DNA of 64,000 nt from Gigaspora margarita (taxonomy: Eukaryota; Glomeromycota; Glomeromycetes; Diversisporales; Gigasporaceae): assembly GCA_009809945.1 (NCBI GenBank), contig WTPW01000953.1, forward strand, positions 89,555-153,554, given 5' to 3'. Below are positions 46,600 through 56,238 of this stretch, piece after piece. Numbering within the stretch: position 1 is the stretch's first letter; the number at the start of each line of letters is the position of its first letter. The position numbers and the translations under genes are program-made. The notes under the pieces are model-generated. The model saw nothing but the letters and a program-made list of their open reading frames with translations, was not told where the DNA came from and did not search any database.

Positions 46600-47640
46600 A
46601 GAGCTTACAGATTTCATATTGACAATAGTAAATTGGATCTTTTAGATTAACCCAAAACCAATCAAACCAAACCAACAAATCTGGACAACTAAATTGAAGA
46701 AGGTACATTATATTTGGCAAGTGGATAAGTCAAGGCTTTAGTTGTCAATACTTCTATCAACAAACAATAATCACATATATCAGAACCAGTATTTAAAATT
46801 ACTATGCACAAAATGCAGATATACAAATAGTTTTTTTGTGCAAGAAAGTTCTAAATGTATTTGCACAAGTATGCAATTAAATTTAATGCATTCGCCATGG
46901 AAAGTTAAAAGCTGGTTAAATAAGAAGCTTGCACAAAAATAACATGCAAAAAAAATTTTAATATTTTATTATATGAAAATTTAGTCTAAATAAGAGATAG
47001 AATAAAAACAGTCTAAAAACTCCAAATTGAAAATAAATAAACATAAAATATGAGTATGTTTGAGCTTAAATTTTAAGAAAATATCTGAAATATTATCAAA
47101 AATATAAGATATATTGGTAGTAATATTATAACATTGGTATCATTTAGAGATTTCAAAGATAATAAATATGTGCATATAAAAATAAAATTTATATATGCAT
47201 TGTGCAACTAGTAGTTGGTTTGTGCAATCAAAACCTATGACATAGCTGTGTTTGTGTATATAGGTTTTGGTCTGAATTTTAAATACTAGTTGGGACACTG
47301 GAAAACAACCACAACTATTCCAGTATGTTAAAACAGTTGGAAAACAACAATAACTACAAAGGCTTTCAGTATATCAAAAAACAACCAGGCAGTGTAAAGT
47401 TACAATTATCTGTACCAGAAATACAAGCAAATGATTGTACTATTATGTTACTTAGTAGTTGATCAGGGTATGTTTATATTATGTATATGAAATGTATAAA
47501 GTCTTTTACAAATGAATTAAGTTTTTATCTTCAAACTATCTTCCTCCCTTTCTCAGGTGCAAGGCCTTTATTATATACTTTCTTTTGCTTAGGACAATGT
47601 ATACACTTCATCAGCATTATACCCATTATACAACTGATAT
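46600..47640. mobile_element. Unclassified repeat, copy also at 50480-50860, split by an insertion
   Basis: 46610-46760 and 47300-47625 together match 50480-50860: shared TTATATTTGGCAAGTGG-like, CTTTAGTTGTCAATACTTCT-like and GCAAGGCCTTTATTATATAC words in the same order. The interval 46785-47288 is an insertion absent from the other copy. The family could be LTR-related, but no clear ends were found. Confidence 0.5.
46785..47288. mobile_element. Inverted-end element, relative of 18915-19105
   Basis: It starts ACCAGTATTTAAAATT and ends AATTTTAAATACTAGT. The right half closely matches 18915-19105. Short inverted ends of CAGTRTTTAAAATT type would suit a hAT-like MITE; the target duplication was not resolved. 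Confidence 0.55.
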
Positions 47641-48825
47641 AGCTAATACCTATTAAATGATTGAAATAATTATACTTATTATATAATATATACTCTTGAT
47701 ATTACTAACATAGCTAATATTCCTTATACCATGAATATAGCATATAGCATTTTCTGTGCATGCTTATAGCTAAAAAACCTAATTTTAGTAAGAATTGATA
47801 CTACCAAATGAAATAGATTTTTATAGGGCAATCACCAAAATTTCTGGTCATATTTAGGTTAGTATTTAGTAAGTTCTATAGCAAAATTATCAGTAAAGCA
47901 CTTTTTACTAGAGTTTTGCATGGATTGAATCAGACAGATATTTTTCAAGATCTGGATTCAATCTGAAAAACTGGATCAAATCCAAGTCCAGATTTGAATC
48001 TGGATAAGAAACATCCAGATCTGGATCTGGATCTGATATAATTATACAACTAACATGATATATTAGTTGATACTATATGTAACTATATCAGGTTTGCAAA
48101 AAAATTTTTTAACAAACGATATAATAAATCATATTGATATGTATAATAACTAAAAACTTCAAATTTACACAATGCATGAAAACTCAATATTAGGAATAAA
48201 CCAAACTGATTTAATACAGTTAATTATAGAAAATTATAATAAGCCTATCACCATGTAAAATTATAATAAATAAAATTTTCATAAGCATCAAACAATAGAA
48301 TCATAATCTTCCTAATATATGATAAAGCTATCTAATATATAAATCACAAAATAAATAAAATCGAACCTATTTATTACTTGAAAAAAATAATAAAAATATA
48401 AGGTTTTATTGCATTTTTAAATACATTAAAAAATCCTATTAGAATTATTAATTTCAAAATCCCAATATTTAAAATACTTACCAATATTTTTTTATATTTA
48501 AATAAAGCTTCAAATTACAATCTATTTAATTTATTATTATTATTATAAAGTTATATATTACTTTCAAGCTCGTTTCTCAAACAATTAGTTATGCTTTGTG
48601 AGTCAGTTATAAGCTTCAACACATATTTATTACAAATCACCTTGTTTAAAGAATTGTTCTAAGTGAGGTATACCCAATTAGAGTAAATTCTAAAAATACA
48701 CAAACTACTTAAAGCTTCATTCATAAGGAGTTTTCTGTAGCTTTATAAATAGTGGTTACATTTTTTAAAAAAATTTATTATGAAAAAATATATACCTGTA
48801 AAACTAATTAATCTGAATTAATGAT

Positions 48826-49998
48826 TGGTGCCATAATTCAAACTCAAGATGTAATAATGTAATAATTATTTATTACAAAAAGCCATAATTGTAATTACAT
48901 TTATTTTATGTAATAAATATTATTACATGTAATAATATTTTAATAAGTAATAATTGTTATTACAAGTAATAATTATTGTTACAAGTAATAATTATTATTA
49001 CAAAGTAATAAGTTTTTATTATATAATAATTATTATTATATTTTATAATTATAATATTGTAAATAAACAAAATCAAAGCATAGTATTTATTTAAATATAT
49101 AATATATCTTAAAAAGTACAATCAAATCTCATTATAATTTTAATTATACTATTTTTAAGTTCAATTTATTATAAACTTTATAAAATTTGACCTTTAATAG
49201 TTACAACTTTTTATAATCATTAGATCTTGTTTATTGAGCTAATAATTATATTGAGATTTGACTGTATAAAAAAAATAAAGTTAATAAATTAAAATTGTAT
49301 AATATAAATAAAACAAGTAAAACCAATATAGTTTATTAATAAATTATTTTTTAAAGTTTAAATTAATTAATTATATATAATAAAATATATTTTATATATT
49401 ATTTTTTTCACTTTACAACCTTGCGCTACTTTATTAGATAATTTTATGCAGAGTACATACAAATTTAAATTCTAATATTTATGTAGGCTAATACCTGATA
49501 ACTCTACTAGCATCCAGGTATAATTGTTGCACTGATGTTTGTTAGTCCCTAAGCCATACTGACTCATTGAATATTTCTTAGAGAACAACTCCAGGTCTCA
49601 GCTACCTTTATTTTATATATTATTATATTATTATATATAATAAATAATATAATATATAATAATATAATTGTATATAATAATATTTTGTTTTAATAATATT
49701 ATTGTATATAATAATATTATTGTATATAATAAATTATTACATGTAATAAATAATATTACATGTAATAAATAATATTACATGTAATAATATTATTACATTA
49801 TTACATGTAATAAATAATATTACATNTAATAATATTATATATAATAATATAATTACATGTAATAATATTATTACATGTAATAATAATATTACATGTAATA
49901 AATGTTATTACAATTAAGGTTTTAAAAAGCCTCATGTAATAAATATGTAATAAATATAATTGTAATAATTAGCTAATTATGGCACCATACTTTAATCT
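48826..49998. mobile_element. Element with TGGTGCCATAATT ends and a TAATATTACATG array
   Basis: The ends TGGTGCCATAATT and AATTATGGCACCA are exact inverses, and TTAATCTGAAT occurs outside both. Most of the interior (48850-49030, 49600-49965) is a repetitive ATTACATGTAATAAT array. It sits inside the 47931-50163 insertion. Confidence 0.65.
49119..49264. mobile_element. MITE with TA target site, innermost of the nested stack
   Basis: Ends CAATCAAATCTCATTATAAT and ATTGAGATTTGACTG-like, TA on both sides (49117-49118, 49265-49266). Same family as 34798-34970, but more diverged. Confidence 0.7.
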
Positions 49999-50479
49999 GA
50001 ATCTACTAAATACAGCCAATCAGTATGAAAGGATCCAAATGGATCCTTCAGATCAGATCCTCATTTGAATCCAGATTCAGTGAATTCTATAAATTGTGGA
50101 TCCGGATCTGATCTGACCACTGGATCTGGATTGGATCCGACTCTTTGAATCAGATCTACTTTTCACCTAATGAACAGTTATGATTTTATTGGTAAAATTT
50201 TAGTGATCCTGAACAAAATTGAATATTTCCAGCACTGAACCAGGATTCTGATGCATTCTGACAGGAATTTTGTATCTTCCTGTATGAGTTAAATGAAATG
50301 ATTCTGCATTACTTAGATTTCTGACCATGTGCTCCCAATGAACATTTTTGCAGCCCCCATATGTGAAAACTAATCATGTTATGAATTCATGTGTGAAAAT
50401 AACCAAAATTTGATGAATAAACCATGCAGACCAATCAAATTTAATATTTGTGAATGGGACCCACTTAGCTAGCCATATA

Positions 50480-50860
50480 AACTATATATATATTGACAAT
50501 GGAAATTCAGCTCTTTTGAGTCAACCTAAATCCAACCAAACCAACCAACCCAAACAACCTATCGAGAGAGGCATGTTATATTTGACGAGTGGTCAAGTTA
50601 AGGCTTTGGTTGTCACTACTTCTGGGGTAACAAACAATAACCACGGCAATCTCAGTATGTCGAGAAACAGCTGGATAGCGTAACAGCACAATCACATGCA
50701 CAAGAGTTACACTTAGTAGTAGATCATTGGTTTATTTAGTGAGTATGGAGAATAACAGGGAAATAGTTTATTAATAACCAAATAATCGATACTGTTTCTT
50801 CGGGCCCAAGGCCTTTATTATATACCTATTGATTACTTAGGACAATGTATACATGAAATT
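50480..50860. mobile_element. Unclassified repeat, uninterrupted copy
   Basis: Matches the two flanks of the insertion at 46785-47288. It carries TTGACGAGTGGTCAAGTTAA, CACGGCAATCTCAGTATGTC and GGCCCAAGGCCTTTATTATA. Its 77-codon frame (50450-50683) has no recognised domain. Confidence 0.5.
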
Positions 50861-51300
50861 GACAGGATGTAGGATTGATTTACCGGTCACGTGATCTTCC
50901 GGCATCAATTGTCTTTGAAAAAAAAATAATTTATGTTAGGGTTTGGGTCCATATTGGTGGTTTGAAAGTCCAAATTGTGCGAGGAAACTTTTTTGTTAGA
51001 GCTAGAAGGACGATTTGCTGGTCTAAATTTTGCGATAAATACGATTTTTGCAAAGCGTTTGAATTTTCCTGATCGTGTTACGTTACACCTGATCCTGATT
51101 TTTAATTGGCTAATTTCGTCGATAGATCACGTGAACGGAAAATCGATCCTACGCCCTGGTATTGTCGACATAACCGTCAAATCGGTGCTGCACCCACCAC
51201 GTGCTTCGGGATACATTTCTGCGGCTCACAAGATTCATATGCATTCGTTCCTTGTAAATTTAATGCTAAGTGTAATTGTAGTATCGCATTTTTAATTTTT
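50861..51300. other. GC-richer repeat segment with CACGTGA words
   Basis: ATCACGTGAACGGAAAATCGATCCTACG near 51125 recurs in similar form at 53108-53140 (CACGTGACGGTAAATCGATT). Overlapping frames of 106 and 65 codons show no motif, and their overlap suggests neither is coding. Probably part of an element. Confidence 0.4.
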
Positions 51301-51309
51301 TAAAGGTAA

Positions 51310-51780
51310 CTAAATTTCCGGTCGGATGCGTCGGATATAGATCGGTGTTTAGCTCTTGTTGTTAGGCGCCATCTCAAAATTTCCGGGTCGAATGCGTCGA
51401 ATCTAGGTTGGCGTTTAGCCCTAGTTGTTAGCATGTTATATAGCAAAATTATCAGCTGTTCATTTTTTACTTAGTGAATGGATATGATTTATTAGTAAAA
51501 ATTTTTATGATCTTGGGGCAAAATTGATCAATTCCGATCCAGCCAACCATGATTCCGATGCACTCCGATGTATCCCGACCTGAATTTTTGTGCCCGTATG
51601 AGTTCTAGTTGTTAGTAGGTTCTATAGCAGAATTATCAGCTGGGCGTTTTTTACTTAATGAACTGATATGATTTCATTAATGAAATTTTAATGATGGGCA
51701 AAATCGATCAATTCCGATTCAGTCGACCATGATCTTTATGACTCCGAAGTATTCCGACCCGAAATTTTGGTGGCCCCTGT
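51310..51780. repeat. Two tandem, partial copies of the TTCCGGGTCGGA element
   Basis: TTTCCGGGTCGAATGCGTCG, CAAAATTATCAGCTG and GACCTGAATTTTTG recur with a period of about 190 bp. The right end GAAATTTTGGTGGCCCCTG resembles the end of 52834-53081. Confidence 0.6.
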
Positions 51781-52590
51781 GTTGAAGCAACACCCTGGAT
51801 GTTATTTTGATATGATAATTTAGTTTGTATAGATGAATCATATATCTTAGTCAGCCATTAGCCAGCCGTTTAGCCGATGTTTTTGTTGACTGGCTTAGAC
51901 ATCCGATCAAAATCATACGGTTTAAAACACCAAACAAACGTTCGCTTCGCAAAAATAGCATTTATCACAAAATTTTGTCCGGTAAACTATCTTTAGGCCC
52001 TAAAAAAAAAATTCCTACACAATTTTACCTTTTGTAATCCTACTTAAAACCCTAATACTTATATAAGGCCACACAAAATTGATTGTTCGTTTTGCATTAC
52101 TCGACGACCCGTTTTTCAATTTTTTTTTTTTTTTTTTTCACAAATGTCATCTGGTGCAACCCGAAGAGACCTTAATTTCCCGCGATTGTCCGATAGGACT
52201 GATGGAAAAAATATGACTGCCGACTAAAGATGCCTGACGGAGCTCACGTGACCTGACAAATACTATAGTTTCGTCATTTCGTCAATGACGAAACATATGA
52301 CGAAACTTACAGTTTCCCAGCAAAAAAATTTCGTCAAGCATCCATACTGTCGACACAATTATTTCATTCCTTGTTGCGCAAGATGAAAAATTAACTTTAA
52401 AAGTGAACATAAAATAGGTTGACCAGTTAAGGATAAAATACCACCGGGCGGTGGCAACAAAGCAAAAAGTTCATTGGGTTATTCTATTAATTTACACTAA
52501 ATTAAAAAAAAAACCGCCAACCGACCAACCCAAGTTTTCAGATTCCATGTAATGCTAATCGAAAAATCAACTGGGAAGATTGAAGAAGAG
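51781..52590. other. No gene recognised
   Basis: Mixed sequence. A T run lies at 52121-52138, and CGTCATTTCGTCAATGACG near 52270 is a short palindrome. No supported frame. Confidence 0.4.
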
Positions 52591-52761
52591 TTAACCCAGT
52601 GATCACCAAAACATCACATGACGATCATCACAACAGCACATGACAAGCATTCGGCCTAAGTTAGGGTTAAGTTAGGAGTATTTTTAGGCCAGTTTGTTTT
52701 AATTCTGGTAAACAAATGACGTCATTATATGTTTACCATGTGATTGTCGATCACTGGGTTA
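52591..52761. mobile_element. MITE with TTAACCCAGTGATC ends
   Basis: The ends TTAACCCAGTGATCACC and CGATCACTGGGTTAA are inverted, with a further inner pairing ACATCACATGACGATC / GATTGTCGATC. About 171 bp. Confidence 0.75.
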
Positions 52762-52833
52762 ACTGTTCTTCAAGTGTCCCAATCAACTTTGCGTGGGCTA
52801 AACGAAGCTTTTGAGTTAGTTTAATGAATTTTA

Positions 52834-53081
52834 CAGGAGGGTCCCAAAAATTCCGGGTTGGATATGTCGGATCTAGGTCGGCGTTTTAGCCCAAGTTGTT
52901 AGCAGATCCTATAGCAAAATTATCAGCTGGGCATTTTTTACTTAATGAATGGATATGATTTATTAGTAAAAAATTTTTTTATGATCTTGGGGCAAAATTG
53001 ATCAATTCCGATCCAACCGGCCATGATTCCTATGCACTCCGAAGTATTCCGACCCGGAATTTTGGGGACGCCCCTGTACGA
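52834..53081. mobile_element. Inverted-repeat element of the TTCCGGGTCGGA family
   Basis: The left end CAGGAGGGTCCCAAAAATTC and right end AATTTTGGGGACGCCCCTG are inverted over about 30 bp, including CCGGGTTGGATATGTCGG / CCGAAGTATTCCGACCCGG. CAGGGGCG-like ends suggest hAT, but no 8-bp duplication was confirmed. Relatives: 51310-51780 and 47826-50300. Confidence 0.7.
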
Positions 53082-53728
53082 GTTGTTAGATAATATATTT
53101 CGATTATCACGTGACGGTAAATCGATTCTACGTCCTGGTGTTGCCATCGAGAAGAGTTGCTGGTGAAACTAAATTAAGGCCAGACTAGTGATGTGCCATT
53201 TATATGTTACCCAAATTTTTTTAGCGTACAGTACGTACAGTACATACAGTACGTACAGTACGTATAGTACTTATATATAAAAAAAATTTTTTTTTTAAGC
53301 GATCCGCGATTCTGCAATATATAAAAAATTAAGATTATATAATAAAGGTAATTAGGTCCAAAAATGAAAATAATTACGGATGAGGGCCAAAATAAAAATT
53401 TTTACATATAGCGGCCCAATATTACAATTAAGGGCCTGTTCGATCTCCGAGCTATACTAAATGACTAAGCTACAAGACTTCATAGCGTCGCCCAGAAAAA
53501 ATGGTAGCCTGATTATAATAATTATACAATACCACTAAAATAGCTTTAAGATGCAATTAATTTTTTTACAAGAAAAAGCTAAAGGTATTATTCACGAATT
53601 TCGCTAACAAATTTATGACTTTACGAATTTTAATGTATTGATTAAAAAGATCTTTATACATAAATAAATAATACGAATAAAAAGATTTAATATGCGATTA
53701 TTTTTAACATTAAAATCCTTTGTATTTA

Positions 53729-53990
53729 GGCCGGACCAAGTTGATTATGTGTTTTACATTACCCCCTCTCCCCTCCAGAAGAGGGGGGAGGAGGGGTGGT
53801 TCTATAGTAAAATTTTAAAAAATTTTTTTTCAAAAAAAAATTTTTCCGAATTGTTCCATGACTGTATAAAAATTTTCCGAAATATTCTGTAGCCCTATGT
53901 ATATTTATCTAAATTTTTTTACTATGAGGGAGAGGAGGAGCTCTGAGGAGAGGGGGGTAATGTAAAACACATAATCAACTTGGTCTGGCC
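53729..53990. mobile_element. PIF/Harbinger-type MITE nested in the hAT element
   Basis: The long inverted ends GGCCGGACCAAGTTGATTAT and ATAATCAACTTGGTCTGGCC are flanked by TTA at 53726-53728 and 53991-53993. The same left terminus appears again at 54516, directly outside the hAT element. Confidence 0.85.
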
Positions 53991-54104
53991 TTATTAGCTA
54001 AATTAACATTAATAAACAAAAAGCAAAGTATAAAATATTCATTAAACTTAAATAACTTATTTAAACGATTGATTGATCAAAATTATATTTTTGTGAATTC
54101 AACA

Positions 54105-54360
54105 CGGAAAAAATTCTCGAAATAAAAGTGAAAGTCAAAAAATGAAAGTCAAAGAGAAGATCAAAGTAAAATAAAAATTAGAGTGAAGTCATAGTGAAAG
54201 CCAAAATAAAAGTTGAAGATAAAATCAAAGCAAGGAGAGTCAAAGCAAAAATCAAAGTCAAAATGAAAATTAAAGCGAAGTCAAAGTGAGAGTCAAAGTG
54301 AAAGTCAATGTGAAAGTCAAAGTGAGAGTCAAAGTGAAAATCAAAGCGTAAGTCAAAGCT
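54105..54360 (+). repeat. 12-bp minisatellite, GTCAAAGTGAAA
   Basis: About twenty degenerate copies of GTCAAAGTGAAA / GTCAAAGCGAAA. Though the period is a multiple of three, no start or flanking coding sequence is present. Confidence 0.85.
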
Positions 54361-54515
54361 TCAGGAATTATCTGTGTTGATCAATTAATGAATTTGATTG
54401 GTCAATTGGCACATCAGGCAGGTACTCTTAATAAATGATCAGCAAAAATTTTAGCGTACAGTACGTACAGTACGTACAGTACTGTACGTATAGTACTGTA
54501 CGTGGCACATCACTA

Positions 54516-54985
54516 GGCCAGACCAAGTTGATTATGTGTTTTACATTACCCCCCCCCTCCCTCATAGTAAAAAAAATTTTGATAGATATACATAGGACTA
54601 CGGAATTTTTCGGAAATTTTTATATAGTCCAGGAACAAATCGGGAAAAAAATTTTTTGAAAAAAAATTTTTTTTTTTTTTTTAAATATGAAAAAAAAAAT
54701 CGTTGCATGGCCTAAATTAATTCATGTTCACAGCTAAGATCACGCAAAGTTAATTCTTCGGTTTGCATAACTTGGAATCAGAAAATTTTGTCCTTTTTTT
54801 ATCGGGCCTATCGGGTAATTCCGGAATATTAAGGTCATCATCGGGTGATACCGGAGAAAAAAATCAAATGGCAAAAATGGAATTATTGGCACGATAGGAA
54901 TTAAAAATATATATATATATATATATTGGAAAAATTGGGTCGGCGGGTTATGCAAAACGAAAAATCAACTTTTCGTGGCCTTATA
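54516..54985. other. Harbinger-like terminus and a further GGCC-bounded segment
   Basis: 54516 begins with GGCCAGACCAAGTTGATTAT, the left end of the Harbinger MITE family. 54709-54980 is bounded by GGCCTAA and CGTGGCCTTA and contains GTTTGCATAACTTGG / GGTTATGCAAAAC in inverted orientation. Probably another MITE; its boundary with the first is unclear. Confidence 0.45.
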
Positions 54986-55375
54986 GACTATTTACTATAT
55001 TATTCGACAGTCAACAGTTTCACTAGTTTAATTTAGTTTGACAACAACTCTAGTATTGAGTTTGTCCGACCTTATCAGACTTGTATAATTGGAAATACAG
55101 TATATAGCAGATAGGTAATTATTACCATTGAATTATTGACAAAATCCTTAAACGAGGGGGAAAAAAGATGCAAGATTTAGTTTATATGAATAATCCTTTA
55201 TACGAATGACGCAGAGCGAAACCTAGAATAGCGTTTTAGGATTTTTTTTTTTAAATTCATAGTCAATATTGTAAACATTATATTATTATGAATGTATTCA
55301 ATTAACAAATTCTCTTGAGCGTCATTCATATGCGGCTATTTCGTGCAAATTCTAATTGTATAAAGAATATCAAGA

Positions 55376-55609
55376 ATGAATATATCATTTACTATTTGTT
55401 CTATTAGTAAAAATTTAAATATGGTTGTCTTGGCAAAAACTTGGCATAATTATTCCGAGATAAAGAATTCAAATTCATGCAATTATTTTATTGGTGGATT
55501 TAAAATTACGCTCTTAGTAACACCTGCAAAGAAGGTCTTAATCATCGAAAATTCCAAAGTTAGCAACGTAGACAATTTCGAATCGATTGGTAAAAATGAA
55601 GTTTTATAA
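55376..55609 (+). CDS. Small unrecognised ORF (77 aa)
   Basis: Encodes MNISFTICSISKNLNM, then VVLAKTWHNYSEIKNSNS and GGFKITLLVTPAKKVLII. It is not low-complexity and has ordinary amino-acid balance, unlike most short frames here. No motif, signal peptide or splice partner was recognised. It may be one exon or a fragment of an unannotated family. Low confidence that it is real. Confidence 0.2.
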   Translation: MNISFTICSISKNLNMVVLAKTWHNYSEIKNSNSCNYFIGGFKITLLVTPAKKVLIIENSKVSNVDNFESIGKNEVL

Positions 55610-55950
55610 ATAGCATCTGTTTCTAATGGATACAGGTTACGTATTAATAAAGAAATTTATTACAAGTTACCGAAAAAAGGATAGATTTTCATCGTTACAT
55701 TATTTATGTTAAACTAATTTGTATCTCACTTACTGTATGTAACGTTAAATTGTTACATTTTGCTCAGAAACTTTATAAACTTTAAGTTTAATGGAAATTA
55801 GATGTAGAACACAAATAATGTAACCAAAATAAAGTGTTATTCGTCTTTGTTTTATCGTTGCCATTTATATTATTTGTTTACTATACAAGACAAAAAAACC
55901 AATGAAAAGTTACTATCTGTTCTACTACTTGATATTAACGATGATATTGT

Positions 55951-56002
55951 AATACGTGCACAATAGTGTACTCGTGCGCGAGTACACCATTGCGCACGTA
56001 TT
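55951..56002. repeat. 24-bp stem hairpin
   Basis: AATACGTGCACAATAGTGTA and TACACCATTGCGCACGTATT pair around CTCGTGCGCGAG with two mismatches. It stands about 240 bp upstream of the kinase-LRR start. A regulatory role is speculative; it could be a small MITE remnant. Confidence 0.65.
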
Positions 56003-56238
56003 CGCGTACCAGTCAATATAGTATGATATAAAAACGATACTATGTCTTTTTATTCATTAAGCATTTCTTTCATTACCAACACTAACTGCTCATTACTAAG
56101 CAATCCTTTCCAACTATTTACATATCGTAACATATCCCTAACACCTAGTTCCGAGAGGTAAACTAAGTATAACAATGCATTACGCACGTATTTTAGGCTA
56201 ATATTGGATGCTAATAACAAGTTAATTTTTTTTAGCAA

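Larger units (their letters stand above)
47826..50300. mobile_element. Nested stack: TTCCGGGTCGGA-family element split by a ~2.2-kb insertion
   Basis: The left part (47826-47930, CTATAGCAAAATTATCAG) and right part (50164-50300, TAATGAACAGTTATGATTTT) are the two halves of the family seen intact at 52834-53081. The insertion 47931-50163 is bounded by an imperfect duplication ACTTTTTACT / ACTTTTCACC. It begins and ends with TGGATTGAATCAGAC and GATCCGACTCTTTGAATCAG, and GGATCTGGATCTG words lie near both ends. Confidence 0.6.
53186..54515. mobile_element. hAT-type element with 8-bp target duplication
   Basis: The ends TAGTGATGTGCCA and TGGCACATCACTA are exact inverses, and GGCCAGAC is duplicated at 53178-53185 and 54516-54523. 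Subterminal GTACAGTACGTACAGTAC arrays occur at both ends (53226-53272, 54456-54500), as expected for transposase-binding repeats. At 1,330 bp there is still no transposase frame. It contains a Harbinger-type MITE (53729-53990) and a GTCAAAGTGAAA minisatellite. Confidence 0.85.

Noticed and set aside
49600-49970. TAATATTAC words resembling the replication-origin nonanucleotide of circular ssDNA viruses
   Set aside because: The word arises repeatedly from a simple ATTACATGTAATAAT array; no Rep gene or single defined stem-loop is present.
50875-51303. Overlapping 106- and 65-codon frames as genes
   Set aside because: Three frames overlap in a repeat-derived segment, none with motifs or plausible splice sites.
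54105-54360. Minisatellite as a coding repeat
   Set aside because: No start, no flanking exon, and it lies inside a non-autonomous hAT element.
56050-56238. 62-codon minus-strand frame divergent from the kinase gene
   Set aside because: No motif recognised and it abuts the kinase start codon, where 5' leader sequence is expected; kept out for lack of support.
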